From contig NZ_QNRR01000001.1 of the NCBI RefSeq assembly GCF_003315205.1, positions 1,178,001 to 1,242,000 of the forward strand: a DNA stretch of 64,000 nucleotides, in the 5' to 3' direction. Of this stretch, positions 16,850 to 24,906 are shown one piece after another (position 1 is the first letter of the stretch; every line of letters begins with the position of its first letter). A program made the translations under genes and the position numbers. The notes beneath the pieces were generated by a model. The model was not told the origin of the DNA and did no database searches. It saw only the letters and a list, made by a program, of their open reading frames with translations. This DNA comes from Roseimicrobium gellanilyticum. GTDB taxonomy: Bacteria; Verrucomicrobiota; Verrucomicrobiia; Verrucomicrobiales; Verrucomicrobiaceae.

Positions 16850-18244
16850 ATGTCCTCCGAGAAAAATCGCGCGCTGACCGGTGCGGTGCTGCCCACGTTC
16901 TTCTACTACGCCATCCCCTCGATGGTGGGACTCATCGCGCTCACCACCATGAGCCTGGTCGATGGCATGTTCGTCGGCAATTTCGTGGGTTCAGAGGCAC
17001 TTGCCTCGGTGAACCTTCTTGTCCCGCTCCTCACCGTGCTCTACGCCCTCGCCCTGATGTTTTCCATCGGCGGATCGGTGGGCGCGGGCGCGCACATCGG
17101 GGCTGGGGATGCCAGGACGGCTTCTTCGGTGTTCAGCCAGATGCTCATTGCCACCGTCGCGACTACCACGCTTTTCGCCCTCGCCAGCATGGTCTTCGAG
17201 CCCTGGCTCTTCCGTTTGCTCAATGTCCCGTCCGAGCTGGTGCCCATGGTTGGCGAATATTTCGGCATCCTCCGTTGGGCACTCGTCGTGCAGCTCACCA
17301 CGATGGTGCTCTACTACTTCGTGCGCGCGGACGGCCATCCGATTCTCGCCACGGTCTCGCTGCTCATCGGTTCGCTGGGAAATATTGGCCTCGATCTGCT
17401 TTTCGTCTGGCAGTGGAAGTGGGGCCTTGCCGGAGCTGCGTGGTCTACTGTCATCGCCCAGCTGGTGCAGGCAGCGGTACTTTGCACTTATTTCTCCAGC
17501 CGTAGGCGGACTCTGCACTTTGTCTGGCGGCAGAGCCAGTGGTCCCATCTCTTCCGGGCCTGCTACAACGGCGTCTCAGAATTCATCAACGAAATCTCTG
17601 CCGGCGTCATCATCTGGGTACTGAACTTCCTGCTCATCGCCCGCCTTGGGGTTGATGGCGTCGCGGCTTTCAGCGTCGTCAGCTATTTCATCTATCTCAG
17701 CCTCATGCTGACCTACGGGATCGCCGACGCGCTCCACCTGCTTGTGAGTCAGAATTACGGGGCGGGAAACCACCAGCGCATCAGGCAGTTCCTCTCCACA
17801 GCTTTGGCATGCACCGGGGGCATCGGGCTCATCCTTGCCACCTCCCTCTTGTTGTTCCGTGACCAGCTCACCGGCTGGTTCCTTAGCGGCGAGGACGCCG
17901 CCATCGTCGCCGAGGCGGGGCGCCTTGCTTACGCGATCTGGCCGGTGTTTCTCGTCAACGGGATCAACGTCATTTTGAGTTGCTACCTCACTGCCATCCA
18001 CCAACCGACACCGTCGGCCATCGTCGCGACTCTACGCGGTCTTATCTTGCCCGCCTGCTTCCTCCTGGGCCTCGCCCACCTCTTCGATCAGGCGGTGTTC
18101 CGAGACAGATTCTCGCAGTGGTCCTTCCTCTGGGCTCTGCCACTCGCCGAATGGATCACCTTCATAGTAGCCATCACCCTTTGCCTCCGCCGTCGCCCCG
18201 ACCGATTCGAACCTGCACTCCCGCTCCAACCCGTCGAGGACTGA
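16850..18244 (+). CDS. MATE family efflux transporter, probable siderophore exporter
   Basis: A 464-residue inner-membrane protein. The ATG at 16850 gives a standard MATE N-terminus (MSSEKNRALTGAVLPTFFYY); the longer frame reads into the upstream gene and is rejected. The usual two bundles of six helices are visible, with 'SLVDGMFVGNFVG' in helix 1-2, 'YYFVRADGHP' in the first half and 'LGVDGVAAFSVVSYF' and 'GIADALHLLVSQNYGAGN' in the second. This is the DinF/MepA-like subgroup, which uses Na+ or H+ gradients to export organic molecules. It lies between the polyamine genes and asbA with 17- and 8-bp gaps, so export of the finished siderophore is the likely role (inference). Confidence 0.85.
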   Translation: MSSEKNRALTGAVLPTFFYYAIPSMVGLIALTTMSLVDGMFVGNFVGSEALASVNLLVPLLTVLYALALMFSIGGSVGAGAHIGAGDARTASSVFSQMLIATVATTTLFALASMVFEPWLFRLLNVPSELVPMVGEYFGILRWALVVQLTTMVLYYFVRADGHPILATVSLLIGSLGNIGLDLLFVWQWKWGLAGAAWSTVIAQLVQAAVLCTYFSSRRRTLHFVWRQSQWSHLFRACYNGVSEFINEISAGVIIWVLNFLLIARLGVDGVAAFSVVSYFIYLSLMLTYGIADALHLLVSQNYGAGNHQRIRQFLSTALACTGGIGLILATSLLLFRDQLTGWFLSGEDAAIVAEAGRLAYAIWPVFLVNGINVILSCYLTAIHQPTPSAIVATLRGLILPACFLLGLAHLFDQAVFRDRFSQWSFLWALPLAEWITFIVAITLCLRRRPDRFEPALPLQPVED

Positions 18245-18252
18245 TTTCCCCC

Positions 18253-20091
18253 ATGCATCTCACCGCCGCTGACGCCTCGCTCCAGGCTTTCTGCAACTGC
18301 TACCTCCGCGAAGTTGATGAAGGACTGTGGCATGTCCCCGCACTTTTCGCTGTCCGCTTCGACCTCGCCGCCGGAGCTGGCATCAGGGATGTCGTCGAGT
18401 TGTCGCTTCCGCGCTGCGGCGCGACTCTCGCTATCTTCGTTCGCTACCGTTCCCTTGTGGGACGGCATAGCATCGCTGAAGTCCACGAGCGTCTTGCTGG
18501 TTCATCAGTGTGGCGGAAGCTTGATGCACTTACGGCCCAGCTCCGGCTCATCGACGAAATCTACGCGAAGCATCCGGGCGGCCCACAGCGCCTCGAACTA
18601 CTCTCCCGTGTTGTCGAGAGCCATCAAGTGATGGAGCGTTATCTCGCGCTCCGCCGCGACCGGAATGGTATGGAGAAACCGCCGCACGAGATGTCGTTCA
18701 TTGAATCCGAACAAGCCGTCGTCACTGGTCACTGGCTCCATCCCACGCCGAAGTCGCGGCAGGGCATGCATGCCTGGCAGCATCCCGTTTACACTCCCGA
18801 GCTCAACGGGCGTTTTCGACTGCAATTCTTCGCGGCCCGGCACGAGATGGTCATCCAGGAATCCCTGCTCGACTCATCCGCTGAGACCCTCGCCTTTGAA
18901 ATGGCGTGCCATGGGCTCGACGAAAAAGGTCGGCGACGTCTCGCCGATCTCGCTGCCTCCGGCTACTCGCTGCTTCCCGTCCATCCATTGCAGGCCCACT
19001 GGCTTCACCACCAGCCCCACGTGCGGGACCTGCTCGCAGCTGAGTCGGAGTCGCTGATCGCCCTTGGCGAGCTCGGTCCTCACTTCACTCCGACTTCCTC
19101 AGTGCGCACTGTGTACTCTGAGGAGCTCGACTGGATGCTCAAGCTCTCCATTCCAGTGAAACTCACCAACTCTCTCCGGCTCAACCTCAAGAGTGAACTT
19201 GGTGATAGCGTCTGGATCAGCAAGCTGCTGCTGGAGTGCCGTGTCGAGGACGAGTTTCCCGGCTTCTTCATTCTTGAGGATCCCGCTTATCTGGGACTGG
19301 ACCTTCCTGAGATGGAGGAAACGGGTTTCGAGGCTATCTTTCGCACCAATCCCTTCCGTGGTTCCGAGTGCCACCAAACGGTGCACTCCATCGCCGCACT
19401 CACCGAGGAACCACTGAATTATGCGGGGCGTTCGAGGCTCGCTGACTTGGTTTGGCACATGGCTGAGCGGCAGGGCATCTCCCTGGCCCATGCTGCGGAG
19501 CGTTGGTTCCATGCCTACTGGAGCGTGGCCATCGCCCCTGTCCTCGGTGTTTACGATCGTCATGGCATCGCCCTTGAGGCGCACCAGCAGAATGTCGTTA
19601 TCGGATTTACTGATGACGGAGCCCCTGAGGCCTCATACTACCGCGACATCCAGGGCATCGCACTATGTGAAAGCAGACGCGAGCCTCTTATCGAACTTGT
19701 GCCGGAACTCGGCGACCTTCCCAAAGTCTTCGAGCCCGACGACATCGTCCGCAACGGCCTCGGCTACTATCTCTTCTTTAATCACCTCTACGCCATCGTC
19801 CATCGTTTCGGTGCTGATAGCTTGATCGAGGAGCAGGATCTCCTCCGCCACATCGAAGCCAAACTCGTCGCCCTGCGCGCTACCATGGACGGCCCCGGCG
19901 CTGCTCTCATCGACGTCCTCCTGCAAAGCGAATCCTTGCCCTGTAAAGCAAACCTCCTCACTCGCATTGAGGACCGCGATGAACTCGAGTCCGAATGCGA
20001 GCTCGCCGTTTATTCATCGGTTGTCAACCCGCTGGCACGCATGAGCGGGGAGGTGGAGATATCTGCGCTTGAGCTGGTGGAGGCGGTTTGA
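18253..20091 (+). CDS. asbA: NIS siderophore synthetase, AsbA-like (IucA/IucC family)
   Basis: A 612-residue synthetase starting at ATG 18253; the longer upstream frame overlaps the MATE gene and is not used. Matches to AsbA as I know it: 'LQAFCNCYLRE' at the N-terminus, 'FIESEQAVVTGHWLHPTPKSRQGM' (His ~163), 'YSLLPVHPLQAHWLHHQP' (His ~244), 'SSVRTVY', 'KLSIPVKLTNSLR', 'HGIALEAHQQNVVIGF' (His ~444), 'YYRDIQGI' and 'LPCKANLLTRI'. AsbA performs the first citrate-spermidine condensation. In Bacillus the gene is first in the operon; here it is eight cistrons from the receptor. AsbA and AsbB together fit a citrate bearing two arms. Confidence 0.92.
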   Translation: MHLTAADASLQAFCNCYLREVDEGLWHVPALFAVRFDLAAGAGIRDVVELSLPRCGATLAIFVRYRSLVGRHSIAEVHERLAGSSVWRKLDALTAQLRLIDEIYAKHPGGPQRLELLSRVVESHQVMERYLALRRDRNGMEKPPHEMSFIESEQAVVTGHWLHPTPKSRQGMHAWQHPVYTPELNGRFRLQFFAARHEMVIQESLLDSSAETLAFEMACHGLDEKGRRRLADLAASGYSLLPVHPLQAHWLHHQPHVRDLLAAESESLIALGELGPHFTPTSSVRTVYSEELDWMLKLSIPVKLTNSLRLNLKSELGDSVWISKLLLECRVEDEFPGFFILEDPAYLGLDLPEMEETGFEAIFRTNPFRGSECHQTVHSIAALTEEPLNYAGRSRLADLVWHMAERQGISLAHAAERWFHAYWSVAIAPVLGVYDRHGIALEAHQQNVVIGFTDDGAPEASYYRDIQGIALCESRREPLIELVPELGDLPKVFEPDDIVRNGLGYYLFFNHLYAIVHRFGADSLIEEQDLLRHIEAKLVALRATMDGPGAALIDVLLQSESLPCKANLLTRIEDRDELESECELAVYSSVVNPLARMSGEVEISALELVEAV

Positions 20092-20200
20092 GAAAGCATG
20101 TTGATGCACCGAGTTGGTTCGTTCTGAAACGAAGAACCAAGAATCTTGGAAACGGAAAGGGGAGAGGGTGAAGTCCTGCCACTTAGTCATCTACGCGCCA

Positions 20201-21112
20201 ATGAATGTCCTGATCAAATCCACCTTCTTGTTCGTCGCCGCTTTGTTCGCTTCCAGCTTCACCGGAGCCTCTGCGCAGGTGAAGGAGTTTGGATGGCATG
20301 ACAAGAGTGTGACGCCCTACATCGCCAGTCAGCTGGATCCTCGCTTCTCCTTCATGCTCTACATTCCCAAGGGCTACCAGGAGAACGGCACAGAGAAGTG
20401 TGAGCTTCTTGTCCTCGTCCACGGCACCGAGCGCCGGCCCGATGTGTACATTGAGCACATGCGGGAGTTTGCGGATAAGAACCGTGTCATCCTTCTCGCT
20501 CCGCTCTTCCCGATCAACACCCACGGCCGGCAGGATCTCGAAAATTACAAGCTCGTCGAATACAAAGCCACCCGCTACGATCTCATCCTGCTCAGCATGG
20601 CGGATGAGACTGCTTCGAAATACCGTCTCGCGGGAAATACCTTTTTCATGCATGGCTTTTCAGGTGGCGGCCACTTCACGCACCGGTTCTTCTATCTCCA
20701 TCCCCACCGCCTCCGTGCCGTTTCCATCGGTGCCCCTGGATTGGTCACCCTTATTGATAACACCTCCGACTGGTGGGTGGGTACCAGGGATCTCTACCGA
20801 CGCTTCAACGTGAAAATGAACCTCGACGCCATGCGTGGTGTGAGCGTCCACATGGTCGTTGGTGCCGAAGACACGGATGAATGGAACGAGCCCATCACCC
20901 GCGATTCCGAATACTGGATGGGCGAGGGTGTAAAAGGAGCCGATTACAACACGACTGGAAAGAACCGCATCGAGCGCCTTGCCACGCTGAAGACGAACTA
21001 TGAGCAGCACGGCATCAAGGTCTCCATGGACACCGTCCCGGCTGCCGACCACGACGAAACGAAACTGTTCCCCGCCGTCCGCAAGTTTCTCGAAGGCGAA
21101 CTCGCCAAATGA
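20201..21112 (+). CDS. Secreted serine hydrolase (alpha/beta fold)
   Basis: A 303-residue exported protein. The ATG at 20201 begins a signal peptide (MNVLIKSTFLFVAALFASSF, cut near GASAQ); the frame upstream to a TTG lacks signal character. It has the depolymerase/feruloyl-esterase-like alpha/beta-hydrolase layout: 'LLVLVHGTERRPDVYI' oxyanion region, nucleophile elbow 'HGFSGGGHF' (Ser154), 'HMVVGAEDTDEW' acid region and 'VPAADHDE' catalytic His. It ends the asb operon. A periplasmic hydrolase beside siderophore genes often releases iron from the imported ferric siderophore, but petrobactin has amide rather than ester links, so the substrate is open. Confidence 0.72.
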   Translation: MNVLIKSTFLFVAALFASSFTGASAQVKEFGWHDKSVTPYIASQLDPRFSFMLYIPKGYQENGTEKCELLVLVHGTERRPDVYIEHMREFADKNRVILLAPLFPINTHGRQDLENYKLVEYKATRYDLILLSMADETASKYRLAGNTFFMHGFSGGGHFTHRFFYLHPHRLRAVSIGAPGLVTLIDNTSDWWVGTRDLYRRFNVKMNLDAMRGVSVHMVVGAEDTDEWNEPITRDSEYWMGEGVKGADYNTTGKNRIERLATLKTNYEQHGIKVSMDTVPAADHDETKLFPAVRKFLEGELAK

Positions 21113-21145
21113 GAACGCGGTCTTCTGAGTTGCGCTGAGCCGCAT

Positions 21146-22387
21146 CTAACCGGCTCTGGATTCATCAGCCGTCCTGGATTCCTGAGAGTCATGTCGACTA
21201 CGCCACAGCCGGAGCAGTGGCGCCGTCATGAAGGTGCTGAACAGCGCCATGACCGCGAGGGCGGAATAGACTTCCACGGAGATGATGCGCGCCTCGAGCA
21301 GGATGTTGATCGCGACCAGCTCCATCAGTCCCTTGCACTGCATGAGTGTGCCCAGCAGGAACGAACGCGACCAGGGCAGGCCGCCCAATCTCGCCGTGCA
21401 GGCCACGACTAGCATCTTCGTCGCCATGGCGGTGAAGGAGAACAGCGCCGCGAGCGTCCAGAACCGCGCATCACCCCATTCGATGTGCAGTCGCAGCCCG
21501 GTCGAGACGAAGAAGACGGGAAGCAGCAGCCACTTGACCGTCTCTGAGATGCCAGGTCCCCACTGCCGTACGGCCCTCTGCGGCAGGATGGCTCCGCCGA
21601 TAAAAGCACCCAGCATCGCGTGAACGCCGAGCAGGTCCGTTACTGCGGCGGAAAGAAGAATGACGCACACACCCAGCAGCGCGCCCTCGTGCAAGGCATC
21701 CACTTTTCGGAAAAGGCCATCAAGCAGGGGCCTGGCCACGAACGCCATCGCCAGAGCAAACGCCACCACCGGCAGCAGAGTGGCAAGCGGACCGCCCGAA
21801 TGCACTCCAGCCAGCGATAGCACCGTAATCAGTCCCAGCCAGAGCCAGAGATCGTCGAGCAGTGCGCTCATCAGGGCGAGCCTGCCCACGCGGGTTTCCT
21901 GAAGGCCGGTCTCCTTGAGGATGGCCACCAGCACCGGCAGGGCTGTCACGGCGAGACAGATACCCACAGATGCTCCGAACAGCAGCGGGGTGCCGCGCTC
22001 ACCAATGAGCTGCGGATACGCCTGGACAAGGCCCCAGCCCACGAGTCCACCGACAAGCAGGGTGACACCAAAGCCCATGACGCTGACGGCGACAAAGCGA
22101 AGGGGGGCTTCGTTCTGATGGTCTGACTTCGGGTGTACGCTGGAAAGGGCCACCAGCAGGACCACGCCCAGCCACCCGATGCCTTGCACGGATGATGCCA
22201 GCGGACCGTCGAGAAGATCCACCCCATGATGAAGCAGCCATGCCTGGCCACCGCTGAGCTGCAGAGCCACGCCACACAGGAGCTGGATGAAGACCAGTGG
22301 CAATACCTTGCTCACGACCGGCAACCTGCCGATCAAGGCTGGCACGGCCAGGAAGCTGGTGATCACGAGAAAGAAATGAGCGGACAT
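21146..22387 (-). CDS. Cation:proton antiporter (CPA2/KefB-type)
   Basis: A 413-residue membrane protein with about 12-13 hydrophobic segments and no C-terminal TrkA domain. Family features include 'FGASVGICLAVTALPVLVAILKE' (the discontinuous helix region of Na+/H+ exchangers), 'LALMSALLDDLWLWLGL' (the Asp-Asp pair in the ion-binding helix position) and 'GVHAMLGAFIGGAILPQ'. It probably exchanges Na+ or K+ for protons. It is the last gene on the - strand after the FMO and DUF2218 genes (100-bp gap) and converges with the asb hydrolase. Any link to siderophore traffic is speculative. Confidence 0.8.
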   Translation of the reverse strand: MSAHFFLVITSFLAVPALIGRLPVVSKVLPLVFIQLLCGVALQLSGGQAWLLHHGVDLLDGPLASSVQGIGWLGVVLLVALSSVHPKSDHQNEAPLRFVAVSVMGFGVTLLVGGLVGWGLVQAYPQLIGERGTPLLFGASVGICLAVTALPVLVAILKETGLQETRVGRLALMSALLDDLWLWLGLITVLSLAGVHSGGPLATLLPVVAFALAMAFVARPLLDGLFRKVDALHEGALLGVCVILLSAAVTDLLGVHAMLGAFIGGAILPQRAVRQWGPGISETVKWLLLPVFFVSTGLRLHIEWGDARFWTLAALFSFTAMATKMLVVACTARLGGLPWSRSFLLGTLMQCKGLMELVAINILLEARIISVEVYSALAVMALFSTFMTAPLLRLWRSRHDSQESRTADESRAG

Positions 22388-22487
22388 GCGGCTGGATGCG
22401 AGAGCATGGAGCGCCGCAAGGACTCAGGTGCGGAACGGTGTCCACCCCTGCTCCCTGCAGCGTCCCTATCTTGGCTTGGTGTGCGCT

Positions 22488-22811
22488 TCAGGCTGGCGCC
22501 CACGTCAGGCGTAGGCCGCCTTCACGGGTCGCGAAGCGGTCGAGGTGGCTATCGATCGCACCCCAGTAGGCGTCGAGTTGGGTCGGCGTGGCCGCTGTGA
22601 GCTGGACGTCGAGCCGGGACTCTGTCGTGTGGAAGATCGCGATCGCTTCCTCGGGATAGTCTGGGTCATCTTCTTCTTTTGGGAAGACGACCCTGGCGCC
22701 ATGGTCATTGACCTGGATATCGAATTTGCGCGCCCAGTGCTTGCAGAGAGTGTTGACATAGCGCTGGCCGTTTTGGACCTCGGCCCAGCCGCTGCGTGTG
22801 AGAGTGGTCAT
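22488..22811 (-). CDS. DUF2218 family protein
   Basis: A 107-residue cytoplasmic protein with the DUF2218 pattern: 'NGQRYVNTLCKHWARKFDIQV' then 'ARVVFPKEE' and a C-terminal helix 'LDAYWGAIDSHLDRFATREGG'. DUF2218 proteins have no known reaction, but their genes are repeatedly found beside siderophore-interacting reductases and TonB receptors. Here the gene lies 28 bp after the FMO gene on the same strand and about 1.4 kb from the asb operon. That placement supports a role in handling ferric siderophore, though this remains an inference. Confidence 0.72.
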   Translation of the reverse strand: MTTLTRSGWAEVQNGQRYVNTLCKHWARKFDIQVNDHGARVVFPKEEDDPDYPEEAIAIFHTTESRLDVQLTAATPTQLDAYWGAIDSHLDRFATREGGLRLTWAPA

Positions 22812-22839
22812 AGGGTGGGATATCTCCTGATGGCTGTCA

Positions 22840-24546
22840 CTAGGGCATCATATGCTTTGGGTGCACCGAGGTGGGCATCATCCGCAGCACCGACATGTGG
22901 TAGCACATGTTGCCACGGTCCTCGACGGGCTCAGCGTACAGGTCGGCCAGGGCCGCCTTGGGGAAGCTGTGCGGGCCTACAATACGATAGGCGGAAGGAT
23001 TGAAGCTGCCGAACCAGATCTGGATGAACAGCTTTGGGTTCAGGAACAACTTACGGAGTGGCAGCAGGCAGCCGATCTCCCGCGCGAGCGCGTCAAGGTA
23101 GAGCACCTGGGAGGGATGGGACTCGGTGTGCCGGGGACTGAGCTCGGTCCAGTACTCTTCCCAGCTCTTCTCCTCGGCGATGACCTCGGCGAGATTTTTT
23201 GGCGGCTGCAGCTTCCCGCTGAGCACGCGTGCGAAGTAGCGGGCCTGCATCTCCGCGCAGATCGGGATGCCACCTGAGAAGGGGCGCAGGAAGCCGATGA
23301 AGGCGACCCTGCCGTCGTGCTCGGGGTGCAGGAAGTGCCGGTAGAGGTTGCGGACATTGCCGTCTGCGACACTCAGGTCACCCAGTTTCAGATCACGCTC
23401 GTAGCCGGTGCAGAGCACCACCGCATCGTACTCGGCAGACGCACCATCCTTGAAGTGGACAGTCGCGCCTTCGGAGCGTGCCATCCCGGTGTCATTCACG
23501 TTCACCTTGCCCTTCACAATACTGGGAATGAAGCTCACGTTCTTGCAGAAGATGCCGCGGGGGCTCCAGCTTCCTTCCGGGTGAGACTTCTCATTCCACT
23601 TTTTGATCAGGTCCCAGTTGGCCTTTTCCTCCTCGCAGCCCACGTCCATCTTGTAGGGCTCCATGGGCTCACCGAGCAGGTTGACGTCCGCATAAGTGCG
23701 CGGTTTGATGCGTTCACGGATCGCCTGCACGATGCCCCCGATCGACGAGATGAGCCCGAGGCCTACGGACACAGCACCGAAGGCTGTCTTGGCCAGCCGG
23801 CTGGTGCCCCAGAAGGTCTTGTACGGCACCGGGCGCTTGGTGGCGCGGTCATACATCTCGTGGTGGTGCGCGCGTACGGTGCGGCTGTCGGTGCTGCGAT
23901 GGTCATCCACGATACGAGCCAGCAGAAACGTGTAGGAGCGGATGGACAGGGTGGTCTTGGCTGCGGTCTCGCTGATCTCCCGCACGATGTCGGCTCCGGA
24001 CTCCGCCAGGCCGACGATCAGCACGCGCTTGCCGCGGAAGCGCTCAGCGTTGCGATACTCCGCGGAGTGCACGACCTCGCCGGTGAAGCCAGCCAGCTCG
24101 GGGAACTGGCGGTGCGGAGTCTTGAAAGGACCCGAGCACATCGCGACCGCGTCGAACTTCTCGCGGGACTCGACTCCACGGCACACCGAGGTGACGAGGT
24201 AGCCCTGGGTGGTCTTTTTGACATCGGTGACCTCCGTGTTGGATTGAATGCAGCCCGTGAGTTTGTACCGGTTGGCGTACTCGGTGAGGTAATCGAAATA
24301 CTCCTGCCGGGAATAGAACTTCCGCCCACCCTTGTACGGAGCGTCCGAGAAGGCCATCAGCCGCATGGAGATGGTCAGTTTCAGGTGGTCGAATGCCTTC
24401 GTCTTTGTGCCGTCGTCTCCGTCACGAAGCCAGATGCCTCCGAGCCCGGAGTACTTGTCATAGCAGACGACCTCGTGCCCCTCATCGCGCAACTGCTTGA
24501 TCGTAGTCAGTCCGCACGGACCCGCTCCAACAACACAAACTCTCAT
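22840..24546 (-). CDS. Flavin-containing monooxygenase (FMO-like)
   Basis: A 568-residue protein. FAD-binding GAGPCG is at residues 7-12 ('MRVCVVGAGPCGLTTIKQL'), followed by 'CYDKYSGLGGIW'. The FMO signature F-x-G-x-x-x-H-x-x-x-Y appears as 'FTGEVVHSAEY', and the NADPH motif as 'RVLIVGLAESGADI'. The C-terminal motif 'VVLCTGYERDL' (ATG/CTGY) is present, then a ~150-residue tail as in animal-type FMOs. The enzyme should oxygenate N or S atoms, or act as a Baeyer-Villiger enzyme. Its promoter carries a Fur-box-like operator, so iron limitation probably induces it. The substrate, perhaps a siderophore or polyamine nitrogen, is unknown. Confidence 0.85.
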   Translation of the reverse strand: MRVCVVGAGPCGLTTIKQLRDEGHEVVCYDKYSGLGGIWLRDGDDGTKTKAFDHLKLTISMRLMAFSDAPYKGGRKFYSRQEYFDYLTEYANRYKLTGCIQSNTEVTDVKKTTQGYLVTSVCRGVESREKFDAVAMCSGPFKTPHRQFPELAGFTGEVVHSAEYRNAERFRGKRVLIVGLAESGADIVREISETAAKTTLSIRSYTFLLARIVDDHRSTDSRTVRAHHHEMYDRATKRPVPYKTFWGTSRLAKTAFGAVSVGLGLISSIGGIVQAIRERIKPRTYADVNLLGEPMEPYKMDVGCEEEKANWDLIKKWNEKSHPEGSWSPRGIFCKNVSFIPSIVKGKVNVNDTGMARSEGATVHFKDGASAEYDAVVLCTGYERDLKLGDLSVADGNVRNLYRHFLHPEHDGRVAFIGFLRPFSGGIPICAEMQARYFARVLSGKLQPPKNLAEVIAEEKSWEEYWTELSPRHTESHPSQVLYLDALAREIGCLLPLRKLFLNPKLFIQIWFGSFNPSAYRIVGPHSFPKAALADLYAEPVEDRGNMCYHMSVLRMMPTSVHPKHMMP

Positions 24547-24639
24547 CTACAAACGTCCTTCTAGTATTTTGATGGTTCTTGCGGTGCCAGCGCCATTCGG
24601 CACGCTCCGAACGCGTGCGGCAGATCCCGAATTGTGTTG

Positions 24640-24668
24640 TTGATATTGAGAGTCAGTATCTAAGTCAA
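24640..24668 (-). promoter_or_regulatory. Sigma70-like promoter with Fur box for the FMO operon
   Basis: On the - strand, -35 TTGACT (24663-24668) and -10 TATCAA (24640-24645) are exactly 17 bp apart. The 19-mer GATATTGAGAGTCAGTATC (24642-24660) fills the spacer and matches the Fur consensus GATAATGATAATCATTATC at 15 of 19 positions. A repressor bound here would block RNA polymerase. It lies ~95 bp before the FMO start codon. Confidence 0.7.
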
Positions 24669-24906
24669 CTTGAGATTCGGGGCTGAATTCTGCTGTATGG
24701 TGTGTCGCACAATTGACTCAATCCTTTGAAAATAAGAGTATTAAGCGTGGTTAACGTTGTGATTTTCTGTGCGCCATTTGCAGTGCGCCGCAAGGCCGGG
24801 AGAGCTTCCCTCAACACCGGGCGTTTGCTCCGAATTGTCAGTCGTTTTGGTTAAACGGCACGTTACGAAGCCAAGCGTACCACCGCTCATTCCTCCCGTT
24901 GTCTAT
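24669..24906. other. Intergenic stretch between the FMO promoter and apbE end
   Basis: No gene, repeat or clear terminator is seen. The part around 24700-24770 is AT-richer than the surroundings. Together with the promoter at 24640-24668 it makes up the 360-bp gap between two - strand operons. Confidence 0.4.

Noticed and set aside
9095-20091. Aerobactin or other hydroxamate NIS cluster
   Set aside because: No lysine or ornithine N-hydroxylase or acetyltransferase gene is in the operon, and AsbF, AsbC and AsbE-type proteins point to a 3,4-catecholate.
23317-24564. 415-codon + strand frame opposite the FMO gene
   Set aside because: The - strand FMO has both nucleotide-binding motifs and the FMO signature, so the + frame is a shadow.
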